46,804 nt of DNA, from contig NZUJ01000028.1 of NCBI GenBank assembly GCA_002701295.1, forward strand, positions 1 through 46,804, read 5' to 3'. This DNA is from Ponticaulis sp. (GTDB taxonomy: Bacteria > Pseudomonadota > Alphaproteobacteria > Caulobacterales > Hyphomonadaceae). Every line of letters starts with the position of its first letter. Positions within the stretch are counted from its first letter, which is position 1. The notes beneath the pieces are model-generated. The model saw only the letters and a program-made list of their open reading frames with translations. It had not been told where the DNA came from and made no database searches. Both the position numbers and the translations under genes were made by a program. This document shows, piece after piece, positions 34,148 through 43,409 of this stretch.

Positions 34148-35329
34148 ATGCGTTTGGATACAATACAGGCTTTGCGGGCCCTCGCGGCTTATCTGGTGAT
34201 TTTCTTTCACATTCGCGCTCTCGAACTGGAGGCGGCAACCGCCACCAGCCAGGGCGACTCACCGCTGATTGGCGGCTTTCTGTCCAATGGCTATGCCGGG
34301 GTTGATCTGTTCTTCGTGATTTCCGGATTTATCATGGTGTTTGTGACCGCGAACCGACCGGAATCCCTATCGACGATTCGCGATTTTCTGCTGGCCCGAA
34401 TCTTCCGCATTTATCCCACCTGGTGGTTTTTTGCCGCGATTCTGGCGACGTATATGGTCATCACCTATGGTGTTCCGTGGGATCCGGCAGCTCTGGCGGA
34501 ATCAGGTAATGGGGGCGTGAATTACGTCATCCGGTCCATATTCCTTCTGCCTCAACCCAATTTCCCGATTCTCGGCGTAGGCTGGACGCTTGTCCATGAG
34601 ATGTATTTCTATTTTGCCTTCGCGTTTATTCTGTTGGCGCCGCGTAAGCTTCTGCCGATCGGTCTTTTGGTCTGGGCAGCTATCGTCACAGGCGGCGCAC
34701 TGGCGGGCTGGACGGAGTCATTCGGCAACACCTTCCGGGATCTCATCTTCTACCCGATGACCCTCGAATTCATTGCAGGTGCTCTTGCCGGCTGGTTGTT
34801 TGTGAAGGGCATCCGCATCTTCCCGCTTGCCGCGTTTCTGATCGGGCTTGTCTCGCTGTTTGTGGTGATGGCCTACCTTCCTCCACCAAATCGGTTCACG
34901 CTGATCTGGGGCCGCGTGCTCGCCTTTACCCTCCCTTGCGTTCTGCTGGTCTATGGCGCCGCAGGCTTGGGGCATCTGATTAAGGGTGCGCTAGCCAAAG
35001 CCATGACTACGCTGGGCGACTGGTCATACAGCCTCTATCTCAGCCATATGCTGACACTGGCCGCACTGACGCGCATTTATCCGGTGATTGCGCACAAAGC
35101 TGAAGCCAAGCTCGGCTTGCCGACGGAGCTGGCTGATATGCTGCGCTTAGGTAGCCCGGGAATTCTGGACAATGTGTTCTTCACCGTGACCGGCGTGATC
35201 GCCGTGACGATTGTCGCCGGCTTCAGTTTCTATCTGTTCGAGCGCCCTGTTCTGAAGCTGTTGAACCGCTTCAGGCATCGCCAACCCGACAAGGTGAAAG
35301 CGCGGCTGGCCGAAACCACCGCGCCCTGA
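34148..35329 (+). CDS. Membrane acyltransferase, OafA/YrhL-type (acyltransferase family 3)
   Basis: A 393-residue integral membrane protein with about 10 helices. The N-terminal signature LRALAAYLVIFFHIRALE carries the catalytic-region Arg/His, and GYAGVDLFFVISGFIMVFV follows, as in acyltransferase-3 proteins. GWTLVHEMYFYFAFAFILL and WSYSLYLSHM are further conserved segments. These enzymes acetylate or acylate polysaccharides, lipopolysaccharide or glycolipids. No SGNH domain is fused. No glycan cluster surrounds it, so the target is unknown. It converges with gcvPB 3 bp away. Confidence 0.9.
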   Translation: MRLDTIQALRALAAYLVIFFHIRALELEAATATSQGDSPLIGGFLSNGYAGVDLFFVISGFIMVFVTANRPESLSTIRDFLLARIFRIYPTWWFFAAILATYMVITYGVPWDPAALAESGNGGVNYVIRSIFLLPQPNFPILGVGWTLVHEMYFYFAFAFILLAPRKLLPIGLLVWAAIVTGGALAGWTESFGNTFRDLIFYPMTLEFIAGALAGWLFVKGIRIFPLAAFLIGLVSLFVVMAYLPPPNRFTLIWGRVLAFTLPCVLLVYGAAGLGHLIKGALAKAMTTLGDWSYSLYLSHMLTLAALTRIYPVIAHKAEAKLGLPTELADMLRLGSPGILDNVFFTVTGVIAVTIVAGFSFYLFERPVLKLLNRFRHRQPDKVKARLAETTAP

Positions 35330-35332
35330 AGC

Positions 35333-36925
35333 CTATTCTGCTGCCATTTGATCCGGTTCTGGCGCCGTCCATTTGAGGACCGGCTTGCGAGCGGCCTGTG
35401 TCTCGTCCAGACGACGCATTGGGGCAGAGTATGGTGCCCCCTTCAAGCGCGGATCACCTTCCGCTGCTTTCTTCGCAATGCCCTCAAGTGCGTCACAGAA
35501 GCGATCAAGTTCAGCCTTGCTTTCAGTCTCGGTCGGTTCGATCAGCATGGCACCATGGACCACCAGCGGAAAGTACATGGTCATTGGGTGATAGCCCTCA
35601 TCGATCAGCGACTTGGCGATATCAATGGTTTCAATGCCTTCAGCGGTGAATTTGTCCGAGAACAGTGCCTCGTGCATGCAGAAGCCGTCAAAGGCAGGCG
35701 TCATAACGTGCTTGAGACGCGCCTGAATATAATTGGCATTCAACACGGCATCCTCGGCCACCTGTTTCAGCCCATCTGCGCCGTGGCTCATAATATAGGC
35801 CAGCGCACGGACAAACATGCCCATCTGCCCCTGAAAGGCGGTCAGGCGCCCAACTGGCTGGACGTCGCTGCCTGGCATGTCGTCTTGATGGTCGGCATAG
35901 GTGAGGAGATCCGTGCCATGGCTGCTGTCCACAACCATCAGCGGCCATGGCGCAAAGCCTGACAGCGCCTCAGACAGAACCGTCGGCCCGGACCCGGGTC
36001 CACCGCCACCATGCGGCGTAGAGAATGTCTTGTGCAGATTGATATGCATGGCATCAATGCCGAGGTCACCCGGCCGAACCCGGCCGACAATCGCGTTGAA
36101 GTTGGCGCCATCACAATAGAAATAACCGCCTGCATCGTGGATCAGATCAGCGATCTCGCGGATATCGGTTTCGAACAGTCCGCAAGTGTTCGGATTGGTC
36201 AGCATGATGCCTGCAATATCGTCGGTCGTCTCCAGCTTGGAGCGGAGATCATCCATATCGACACGGCCGCGCTTGTCGGCCCCGATCTCATCCACGATAA
36301 ATCCGCACTGAGCGGCTGTGGCCGGGTTTGTACCATGTGCTGAGGCTGGCACGAGGACGCGCTTGCGGGTCTCGCTTTCACCGCGCGCAATCAACGCCTG
36401 ACGGATCGCCATCATGCCGCAATATTCGCCATGCGCGCCAGCTTTCGGACTCATGGCGACCGAATGCATGTTGGTCAGCTTCAGAAGCCAGTCTTCGAGC
36501 TCTTTGATCAACTCCATGGCGCCCTGAATGGACCTGAATGGCTGGAGTGGGTGAATATCTGCAAAGCCTGGCAGACGCGCCATTTTCTCATTGAGGCGCG
36601 GATTGTGCTTCATGGTGCACGAGCCGAGCGGAAACATGCCAAGGTCGATAGCATAGTTGCGCTGCGACAGGCGCACATAATGGCGCACGGCTTCGGGTTC
36701 AGAGAGGCCCGGCAATTGGACGTCTGCCTTCCGCGTGACACCACCGAGACGCGATTTGACGCCTTTAGTCTTCGGCAGATCCACACCTGTTTCGGCCCAG
36801 CGATCTGTTTCAAAGATGAGGGGCTCATGCTGTAGAAGGCCCTTCGATCCAGAAATCGTCGCGTCACCAGAGATATGGTCAGCATGTGCAGGAGCCGTTG
36901 GTCGGCCAGTGGTGTTCATGGTCAT
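35333..36925 (-). CDS. gcvPB: Glycine dehydrogenase (decarboxylating) subunit 2
   Basis: The C-terminal half of split P-protein, 530 residues, PLP-dependent. The cofactor Lys is in HINLHKTFSTPHGGGGPGSG. The N-terminal FPLGSCTMKHNPRLNE and SAHGTNPATA are diagnostic. With gcvPA it decarboxylates glycine and loads the aminomethyl group on GcvH. The ATG overlaps the upstream hydrolase stop by 4 bp, with GAGGTGA about 7 nt before it. It is the last gene of the riboswitch-controlled operon. Confidence 0.97.
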   Translation of the reverse strand: MTMNTTGRPTAPAHADHISGDATISGSKGLLQHEPLIFETDRWAETGVDLPKTKGVKSRLGGVTRKADVQLPGLSEPEAVRHYVRLSQRNYAIDLGMFPLGSCTMKHNPRLNEKMARLPGFADIHPLQPFRSIQGAMELIKELEDWLLKLTNMHSVAMSPKAGAHGEYCGMMAIRQALIARGESETRKRVLVPASAHGTNPATAAQCGFIVDEIGADKRGRVDMDDLRSKLETTDDIAGIMLTNPNTCGLFETDIREIADLIHDAGGYFYCDGANFNAIVGRVRPGDLGIDAMHINLHKTFSTPHGGGGPGSGPTVLSEALSGFAPWPLMVVDSSHGTDLLTYADHQDDMPGSDVQPVGRLTAFQGQMGMFVRALAYIMSHGADGLKQVAEDAVLNANYIQARLKHVMTPAFDGFCMHEALFSDKFTAEGIETIDIAKSLIDEGYHPMTMYFPLVVHGAMLIEPTETESKAELDRFCDALEGIAKKAAEGDPRLKGAPYSAPMRRLDETQAARKPVLKWTAPEPDQMAAE

Positions 36926-37770
36926 GTTGGGGTCACCTCATCTGATGGTGAGAGATTGCAATCAGGATAAATTGGCTGGAGGAACGTCCAGACGACGTCG
37001 TAAAGTCCGCGCGCGGTGAGATCGGAGTGACCCCCACCTTCAATCGCGACATAGGTTTTCGGCATGTTGGCGCGTTCATAGAGCTGGAGAGACTGGTCTA
37101 GCGGAATAACCCGGTCATCATCGCCGTGAACCATCAGTACAGGTTCGGTGACGTCGCCAATCCATTCGTCAGATCGGAACGTGGTGGTCAGCATCATATG
37201 AAACGGCGTTGGACCATCGCGAACATCCACGAGGTCCTTCAAAGACAAGTAAGGCGCTTCGAGCACGAGTGCGCCGACTTCGGATTGAGAGGCTAGTTTC
37301 GTCGAAGGTCCAGTACCTATGGAAAAGCCGTGAATGACGATGTCAGACGCGGGAACGCCATCCGATAGGAGCTTTTCTTCTGCCGCTGCGGCTGTGCGGT
37401 GAAAATTCTTTTCACCTGGCTTGCCGTCTGAACCCGCATATCCCGGCCAGGCGACAGCGAGAAAGCCAACGCCTTTGTCCAGCATGGCGTCATACCGGCC
37501 CTGATTTCTGGCAATATAGCTGGCATTGCCATGAAAAAAGAGCACGGTGGGGCAGCCCTCAGCTGCCTCAGCTGAAAACGCGAGGATTTCGCCAAGCTGA
37601 GGCACATCAAAGCTTACAAGGCTAATCCGCGGATCATCTGGCTCGCCGACAGGCGTCGGGTCTGGATGGAACAGGATCTTCCCCTGAAACAGGAACACGC
37701 CTACCACCGCGCCAATATGCACGATGGCCGCAACCGCCAGAAGCCAGATGAGGATGGTCTTCGCCTTCAT
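36922..37770 (-). CDS. Membrane-anchored alpha/beta hydrolase inside the gcv operon
   Basis: A 282-residue serine hydrolase of the bem46/ABHD13 type. An N-terminal helix (IWLLAVAAIVHIGAVVGVFL) anchors it. The oxyanion region is LFFHGNASYIARN, the nucleophile elbow GFSIGTG, the Asp in VHGDDDRVIPL and the His in GGGHSDL, so the triad is complete. The substrate is unknown. It overlaps gcvPA by one base (TGATG) and gcvPB by four (ATGA), which places it firmly within the same message. It has no known part in glycine cleavage. Confidence 0.88.
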   Translation of the reverse strand: MKAKTILIWLLAVAAIVHIGAVVGVFLFQGKILFHPDPTPVGEPDDPRISLVSFDVPQLGEILAFSAEAAEGCPTVLFFHGNASYIARNQGRYDAMLDKGVGFLAVAWPGYAGSDGKPGEKNFHRTAAAAEEKLLSDGVPASDIVIHGFSIGTGPSTKLASQSEVGALVLEAPYLSLKDLVDVRDGPTPFHMMLTTTFRSDEWIGDVTEPVLMVHGDDDRVIPLDQSLQLYERANMPKTYVAIEGGGHSDLTARGLYDVVWTFLQPIYPDCNLSPSDEVTPT

Positions 37771-39119
37771 CAGCCGATGATGTCCTTCAGGCTGTCGACA
37801 TAAAGCGCGATATCTTCATCGCTGGTACATTCAGTTGCCGTGGCGATGATGACATTCGAGAGGTCAGGCTCTTCCGGGAAGAGCCGCGACACGCGCACAC
37901 CACCCACAACATCACGGTCGAGAAGCTCCTGCAGCGCGTCATAGGCGCTGATGGGTACTCGGAAAGCGAACTCGTTGAAGAAGCGCGGCGTGAGGATCTC
38001 GACGCCTTTGATGCTCTCCAGACCATCCGCCAATTGGCAGGCTTTCTCGTGATTGATCTCTGCGAGCTGTTTCAGCCCCGTGCCGCCAAGAAGCGTCATG
38101 TGCGACGTAAAGGCCAGCGTACAGAGCCCTGAATTCGTACAGATATTAGATGTCGCCTTGTCGCGACGAATATGTTGTTCACGGGTTGAGAGCGTCAGCA
38201 CAAAACCGCGCTTACCATCCGCATCGACTGTTTCACCACACAGCCGTCCCGGCATTTGCCGCATCAGCTTTTGCGTGCAGGCAAACAGACCAACATAGGG
38301 TCCGCCAAAATTGAGCGAGTTGCCGATAGACTGACCTTCGCCAACGGCAATGTCAGCCCCCATCTCACCTGGAGGCGGGACAAGACCCAGCGCAACAGCT
38401 TCTGTGAAGACAGACACAAAGAGGGCTTTTTTCTCATGCGCCGCCTCGGCTACGGCGGACAGATCAGTCACTGTGCCGAAGATGTTTGGGCTTTGGCCGA
38501 TCACGCAGGCCGTATCGTCATCGACTGCGTCTGCCAGCGCCAGTTCGTCATCCACGCCAACAGGCAATTGAACGACCTCAATCCCCTGTGCATCACAAAC
38601 GGTTCTCGTGACCTCCGCATAATGCGGGTGCAGACCACCTGACAGGATGACCTTTTTCCGGCGCGTCGCGCGGCACGCCATCAGCGCTGCTTCACCACAG
38701 CCCGTTGAGCCGTCATACATGCTGGCATTCGCCACATCCATGGCGGTCAGCTCAGCAACCTGCGTCTGGAATTCGAACAGGGTTTGCAGCGTGCCTTGCG
38801 CAATTTCGGGCTGATATGGCGTGTACGTCGTCAGGAATTCCGAACGTTGAATGATGTGGTCGACGCTCGCCGGCACGTGGTGCTTATAGGCTCCGCAACC
38901 CACAAAGAACGCGCTGTCTGAGGCAGTGGTATTCTTCGCCGCCAGCTTCGTCAGGTGACGTTCGACCTGAAACTCTGTCATGTGATCGGGCAGATCAGGC
39001 ACCTGACCATCAAGACGCGCCACTTCAGGCACATCCTGATAAAAGTCGTCGACGCTTTTCGCACCGATCACGCTCAGCATGTCTTTCCGGTCTTCTTCGG
39101 TAAGCGGGAGATAGCGCAT
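37770..39119 (-). CDS. gcvPA: Glycine dehydrogenase (decarboxylating) subunit 1
   Basis: The N-terminal half of split P-protein, 449 residues. [19 protein letters not shown], the later [16 protein letters not shown] and [20 protein letters not shown] are diagnostic. It pairs with gcvPB to form the PLP dehydrogenase. The length is normal. AAGGAC lies upstream of the ATG. It follows the PaiB-like gene by 4 bp and is coupled to the hydrolase downstream. Confidence 0.97.
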   Translation of the reverse strand: MRYLPLTEEDRKDMLSVIGAKSVDDFYQDVPEVARLDGQVPDLPDHMTEFQVERHLTKLAAKNTTASDSAFFVGCGAYKHHVPASVDHIIQRSEFLTTYTPYQPEIAQGTLQTLFEFQTQVAELTAMDVANASMYDGSTGCGEAALMACRATRRKKVILSGGLHPHYAEVTRTVCDAQGIEVVQLPVGVDDELALADAVDDDTACVIGQSPNIFGTVTDLSAVAEAAHEKKALFVSVFTEAVALGLVPPPGEMGADIAVGEGQSIGNSLNFGGPYVGLFACTQKLMRQMPGRLCGETVDADGKRGFVLTLSTREQHIRRDKATSNICTNSGLCTLAFTSHMTLLGGTGLKQLAEINHEKACQLADGLESIKGVEILTPRFFNEFAFRVPISAYDALQELLDRDVVGGVRVSRLFPEEPDLSNVIIATATECTSDEDIALYVDSLKDIIG

Positions 39120-39123
39120 GAAA

Positions 39124-39756
39124 CTAAAGGTCCTTTGACATTTCTGCAGCGATCAGCTGCGAGGACAAATTGGATGACTGCGACAGGCCGGCGATCACGC
39201 CTTCCCGGTCATTTTGTCTTTGGTTCTGATTGAGTTTTCGGATGCCTTCGAAGGACTCGACGGACAAACGAAGCCCGGTGATGGCTTTCACCATGGCGTC
39301 AACAAAGCTTTCCGGCGCGTCAGAAACGGCCCAGGGGGCTTCAACACCCTGTTCAAGCAGGTCGGTCAGGTCATTCAGATGGGCGTGCAGCTGGTCCGGT
39401 TCGCTGAAGGCCTCAAGACGCCCTCGCGCGTGAACCGCAATATAGTTCCAGGTGGGTGCGACTTTGCCGTGGATCGTCTTCGAAACATAAAGCGATGGAG
39501 TGACATAGCTGTCCGCACCATTGAAAATGGCCAGCGCAGCCGTACCGCCCACCGCCAGTTTCGCGACCGGATTGGTGGCCGCGACATGGCTTTCCAGAAC
39601 AAATCCGCCATTCGCGCCGCGCTTGAGCAACATGGGCACATGCGCAGCTTCCGGACCATCGGGTCCAGAGATAACAAGGTTCGCAAACCGGCGGTCTTCA
39701 ATAAAGGCCGTTTTCGCCTCGTCATCCTTCATTTCAAATGGCGGATAGTTGTGCAC
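39124..39756 (-). CDS. PaiB-like FMN-binding protein inside the gcv operon
   Basis: A 210-residue split-barrel flavin-binding protein of the PaiB family. HNYPPFEM at the start, [11 protein letters not shown] and the stretch [18 protein letters not shown] are the typical motifs. Family members are called negative transcriptional regulators (B. subtilis PaiB) but may be FMN enzymes; there is no HTH. The start is a GTG at 39756, 3 bp after gcvH, with GAAGGTCT as SD. Its insertion between gcvH and gcvPA is unusual. Confidence 0.87.
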   Translation of the reverse strand: MHNYPPFEMKDDEAKTAFIEDRRFANLVISGPDGPEAAHVPMLLKRGANGGFVLESHVAATNPVAKLAVGGTAALAIFNGADSYVTPSLYVSKTIHGKVAPTWNYIAVHARGRLEAFSEPDQLHAHLNDLTDLLEQGVEAPWAVSDAPESFVDAMVKAITGLRLSVESFEGIRKLNQNQRQNDREGVIAGLSQSSNLSSQLIAAEMSKDL

Positions 39757-39759
39757 TGA

Positions 39760-40131
39760 TCAGAGACCTTCGCAGAACTTTTTATAAGCGTCTTCGTCCA
39801 TCAAACCATCGAGTTCTGACGGATCAGACATAAGAAGCGTGACAAACCAGCCTTCGCCTTCGGGGTCTTTGTTGACGGTTTCCGGAGCGCCCTCCAGCGT
39901 TTCATTTGCCTCACGGACAATACCGGATACTGGCGCATAGACGTCAGAAGCGGCTTTCACGCTCTCAACGACGGCCATTTCTTCGCCTTTGTTTGAACTG
40001 CGGCCCTGTTCCGGCAGTTCAACGAACACCACGTCGCCCAGCTGCTCAGCGGCATATTTGGTGATGCCGACAGTCGCTGTATCGCCATCAACTTTCACCC
40101 ATTCATGATCTTCTGTGTACTTCACCGTCAT
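39760..40131 (-). CDS. gcvH: Glycine cleavage system H protein
   Basis: The lipoyl carrier of glycine cleavage, 123 residues. The lipoylated Lys is Lys59 in [17 protein letters not shown]. The start [12 protein letters not shown] is the family norm, and AAGGGG lies 9 nt before the ATG. It shuttles the aminomethyl group from GcvP to GcvT. It lies 46 bp after gcvT. Confidence 0.98.
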   Translation of the reverse strand: MTVKYTEDHEWVKVDGDTATVGITKYAAEQLGDVVFVELPEQGRSSNKGEEMAVVESVKAASDVYAPVSGIVREANETLEGAPETVNKDPEGEGWFVTLLMSDPSELDGLMDEDAYKKFCEGL

Positions 40132-40177
40132 GTCACTAAACCCCTTATTTACTCTTGCTCGCCTCGTTGGAGACGCA

Positions 40178-41326
40178 TCACCTTTTATAATTGTGCGGAA
40201 CGAATGGCAGTTTCGCCACTTTGGCAGCGCGCGGTTTTCCGCGGACCATCAAGGTCAGCTCAGTACCGATTTTAGCGTGTCCAACCTCGACATATCCCAT
40301 GGCGACAGGTGCATCGACGCTCGGGCCAAAGCCACCTGACGTGATCTCGCCAACCTGCACATCGTCATACATAATGGGTGTGCCTTCGCGCGCCGGAGCC
40401 CTGTCCAGCGGCTGAATTCCGACACGTTTGATGCGTGGTCCATTAGCGATCTGATCGAGAATTTTTGTTGCGCCCGGAAAGTCGGCTGCTTCACGCCGGT
40501 TTTTCTGGATGACCCAGGTGAGCGAAGCTTCGACAGGTGTTTTTTCCGGGTCGAGATCATGCCCGTACAGGCAAAGACCGGCTTCGAGGCGTAAGGAGTC
40601 TCGCGCGCCAAGACCGATCGGCTTCACGCGCTCATCAGCCAGAAGCTCGGTCACAAAGGCCACGCCGTCAGACGGGATCAGCAGTTCGAACCCATCTTCA
40701 CCGGTATATCCGCACCGTGAGACCAGACAGCTGAGATCGCCTTTTTCGAGACGAATGCATTCCATGAAACCAAGCTCAGCAGCTTGCGGGAAATGTCCGG
40801 TCACAACCGCTTCAGCATCCGGCCCTTGCAGCGCGACAAGGATGTGATCATCCGCGCGTGTCAGTTCTGCATGCGGACCTACGGACTTGCGGATCAGCTC
40901 CCAGTCCTGATGCTTCATCGCGCCGTTCACAACGATATAAAGCATACCCTGTTGATGGGGCTGGCGTGGGCGCGTGATGATCAGATCATCCAGAATGCCG
41001 CCATCTTCATTGAGAAGAACCGTCAGGCGCGCCTGTCCGGGCTTCAGGCCCTGAATGTCACTCGGGACAAGTTGCTCAATCAGTTTGGCGACTTCGATAT
41101 GCGCCTGCGCATCATCGCGCGGACCACCCGTTATCGTCAGAAAGCATGGTCCCATATGAGAGACATCAAACAGACCGCAATGTTCACGCGTCCATAAATG
41201 CTCAGCTTTTACCCCTTCAAACTGAATAGGCATGGAATAACCGGCAAAACCGACCATTTTCGCACCGAGCTGCTCATGCAGCGCGTGAAGGGGTGTTTCA
41301 AGAAGGTGTGTGTCCTGTTCGGCCAC
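40178..41326 (-). CDS. gcvT: Glycine cleavage system T protein (aminomethyltransferase)
   Basis: Tetrahydrofolate-dependent aminomethyltransferase, 382 residues, that releases ammonia and makes methylene-THF. [20 protein letters not shown] at the start, LFDVSHMG, and [15 protein letters not shown] are diagnostic. The C-terminal barrel is complete. The start is a GTG at 41326 with GGAG 7 nt upstream. It is the first gene after the glycine riboswitch. Confidence 0.97.
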   Translation of the reverse strand: MAEQDTHLLETPLHALHEQLGAKMVGFAGYSMPIQFEGVKAEHLWTREHCGLFDVSHMGPCFLTITGGPRDDAQAHIEVAKLIEQLVPSDIQGLKPGQARLTVLLNEDGGILDDLIITRPRQPHQQGMLYIVVNGAMKHQDWELIRKSVGPHAELTRADDHILVALQGPDAEAVVTGHFPQAAELGFMECIRLEKGDLSCLVSRCGYTGEDGFELLIPSDGVAFVTELLADERVKPIGLGARDSLRLEAGLCLYGHDLDPEKTPVEASLTWVIQKNRREAADFPGATKILDQIANGPRIKRVGIQPLDRAPAREGTPIMYDDVQVGEITSGGFGPSVDAPVAMGYVEVGHAKIGTELTLMVRGKPRAAKVAKLPFVPHNYKR

Positions 41327-41348
41327 GCGGTAACTCCAGCTCTTGCCG

Positions 41349-41363
41349 CGCGGAGAATCCGCG
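41349..41363 (-). promoter_or_regulatory. Short hairpin between the glycine riboswitch and the gcvT RBS
   Basis: On the minus strand CGCGGA-TTC-TCCGCG is a perfect 6-bp stem with a 3-nt loop, lying between the second aptamer and the gcvT SD. It could be part of the expression platform. No T tract follows, which suggests control of translation or of an anti-structure rather than termination. Confidence 0.5.
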
Positions 41364-41371
41364 TCGGTTCA

Positions 41372-41553
41372 AGCCCCCGCTGTCTTGGTGCCTGAGAGAT
41401 TCCGATCCCGCACATACTTTGCGGTGAATCTTGCTCCTTCGGCGAGGCTATCGGCCTCTTTCCAGCGTTTTAGTCTACCAGTGCGGTCCTTTTGCCTGAG
41501 CGTTTCCGGGGCGGTTGCGCCTTCGGCCCTGACTTTCGCCAGTGTCTCCCGCA
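41372..41553 (-). ncRNA. Tandem glycine riboswitch
   Basis: Two glycine aptamers in series in the gcvT leader. Aptamer 1 (about 41481-41553) has GGGAGAC, then GCCGAAGGCGCAA, then the GCUCAGGCAAAAGGAC core. Aptamer 2 (about 41372-41466) has GGAAAGAGG, then CGCCGAAGGAGCAAGAUU, then UCUCAGGCACCAAGAC. Both carry the conserved GCCGAAGGxGCAA and CUCAGGCAxxxxGAC elements, joined by a short linker. Glycine binding is expected to switch on gcvT-gcvH-paiB-gcvPA-hydrolase-gcvPB. Confidence 0.95.
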
Positions 41554-41558
41554 ATTTC

Positions 41559-41587
41559 CAACTAGCTCGACTCAGTGAGCGCGACAA
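41559..41587 (-). promoter_or_regulatory. Candidate promoter of the gcv operon
   Basis: On the minus strand TTGTCGC, 14 nt, GCTAGTTG fits the Caulobacter housekeeping layout TTGACGS-N10-14-GCTANAWC (-35 nearly perfect, GCTA conserved in -10). The predicted start is at about 41552, right at the first aptamer base. It fits entirely in the 50 bp between the sulfotransferase stop and the riboswitch. Confidence 0.6.
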
Positions 41588-41606
41588 GAGGCGTTGGCGC
41601 GACGCA

Positions 41607-43409
41607 CTACAGATTTGTGTCAGTGATTGCGTTCTGAGCAGCACTGATATCTTCGAGGCGCGCGAAGGCGTTTGGCGCAAAGGCCTGATAGGCTTTCCAG
41701 TGCGGTATCGAGGCGGGCCTGATCGGCTTGCGAACCTGCCGGGAAGAGAAGGTCTGCACCGGTTCTGGTCGTGCAGACGGATCGAGGTAGTCCGCTTTCC
41801 AATCGAGACCGACCAGTCCGAATAGACGCTGGCCCTGATCGTGAGGATCAGCAACAAACGCGTCATAGGAAAACGCGGGAATATGCAGGCCAGCATCGAT
41901 CCACGCGGTTCTGGCTTCGAGACGAAATTCCAGCATATCTGCCAGTGCATCCAGACTGGTCGCCTCTTCGAATGCCGCTGAGAATGGCCGCAGAAGCATT
42001 GACAGCGCCACATCGCCAGCATTTCTCAAGACCTGAACGAATTGCGCACCCGGATGAATGCGGTCCAGAAGCCCCGCGACATACAAATGGTGAGGCGTCT
42101 TATCGACAAGCTGTTTGCCCGCCACTTTTTGTCGCGCGAGCCCCGCAAGGTCTGCCTGCGCGAGCTGATCGCGATAGGAGCTGAAGCCGTCTGCTGACAT
42201 TCCCATTTCGGCTGCTTTCGCCAGATAGGGATAGAGCGAAGTTCGCTCGCCGATCGAGGTGACACCATCCGGTGCTGCAACGACCGACTGGATCAGCGAA
42301 CTTCCGCTTCGCGGCGCGCCGAGCAAATAGATGAACTGTTGCCCGCTCGGCATCGCAGGCGCTGCAGCAGTCTCTTTTAACAAGGCAATGGCGTTCTGGA
42401 GATGTTTTCGGTCAGTCGCCAGTTTCTCAGCGCGACGCTCAGGTGTCTGAAGACGGCCAAAATGCTTGGCGAGACACGCGTTAGCGGTTTGCGCAACTTG
42501 CCAGGCTTCGTCATAGCGCTTCTCGCGGTCGAGCCGGAGCGCATAGGCCAGCCCGAGATTGGCCTGCTCTTCAAGACGCGCAGCATTGTCGGCCAGCAAA
42601 GCTTCGACCGAGGAAATAAGATCATGATTAAGGTCTGGCGCATGCTCGACGACCAGCGACATCGCGTCGGGACGTGCGCGTCCTGACTGGGCCAAAGCTG
42701 CACAATGTTCATCAAGCACCTGCGTCTGATCCTGCCAGTCAGCGAGTCGCAGCGCCGAAACTCGAGCGTCTATCGATGCCGGGTTATCAGCAAGCACCTT
42801 CGTAATGAGTTCACCTGCTTCCTGATAGTCACGAAGCGCCATGGATATGCGCGCGAACTGCAGCTGGTCTGTCTGAGTTAGCGGCCCCTCGGCGCCGTAC
42901 AGTTCTGAGAATACGTCTTTTGCGCCGTAGATATCGCCAGAATTGAAGCGCGCTTCAGCGAACAGTCTGATCTGCGACGGGCTCGCCTGACCGGCTTCGA
43001 CGAGTGGACCAAGAATCTGAACAGCCTCAAACGCTTTATTGCTGGCGATCAGGCATTTTCCCAGCAAAGTCGCCGCAGCCGGATGGTTGCGGCTCAGCCG
43101 CCAGGCCTGCATCAGCGGTGCTTCCGCCGCATCAAGCTCACCAATGCCAAGCAGTGCCTGCCCCAACGCCATATGGAATTGAGGCTCCTGCGGGTCGAGC
43201 GACACAGCTTTCTGGATCTCTGCGATGCCTGCGCGATTGCCCATCTGAACTTTCGCCGTCCCCATCAGGGAAAGCGCCTCTGGCACCCGGCGATCAGTTG
43301 ATGACAAAAGCGACAAGGCCTGTTCACAGTCAGTTATACATTGGTCCAACCTTCGTTGGCGCAGCGCATCTGTCGCCGAATTCAAAAGAGCTTCTATTGC
43401 GTCACTCAT
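41607..43409 (-). CDS. TPR-repeat sulfotransferase (copy 1)
   Basis: A 600-residue protein. The N-terminal 340 residues are tetratricopeptide-like helices. The C-terminal part is a sulfotransferase with the PAPS loop YLLGAPRSGSSLIQSVV (about residues 358-374), then SIGERTSLYPYLAKA and a 3'-phosphate segment around FVQVLRNAGDVALSMLLRPF. The fold resembles tyrosylprotein or glycan sulfotransferases with a TPR scaffold; the acceptor is unknown. There is no signal peptide, so it is cytosolic. It shares order and motifs with the adjacent copy and starts on the last base of it (TGATG), so translation is coupled. Confidence 0.88.
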   Translation of the reverse strand: MSDAIEALLNSATDALRQRRLDQCITDCEQALSLLSSTDRRVPEALSLMGTAKVQMGNRAGIAEIQKAVSLDPQEPQFHMALGQALLGIGELDAAEAPLMQAWRLSRNHPAAATLLGKCLIASNKAFEAVQILGPLVEAGQASPSQIRLFAEARFNSGDIYGAKDVFSELYGAEGPLTQTDQLQFARISMALRDYQEAGELITKVLADNPASIDARVSALRLADWQDQTQVLDEHCAALAQSGRARPDAMSLVVEHAPDLNHDLISSVEALLADNAARLEEQANLGLAYALRLDREKRYDEAWQVAQTANACLAKHFGRLQTPERRAEKLATDRKHLQNAIALLKETAAAPAMPSGQQFIYLLGAPRSGSSLIQSVVAAPDGVTSIGERTSLYPYLAKAAEMGMSADGFSSYRDQLAQADLAGLARQKVAGKQLVDKTPHHLYVAGLLDRIHPGAQFVQVLRNAGDVALSMLLRPFSAAFEEATSLDALADMLEFRLEARTAWIDAGLHIPAFSYDAFVADPHDQGQRLFGLVGLDWKADYLDPSARPEPVQTFSSRQVRKPIRPASIPHWKAYQAFAPNAFARLEDISAAQNAITDTNL

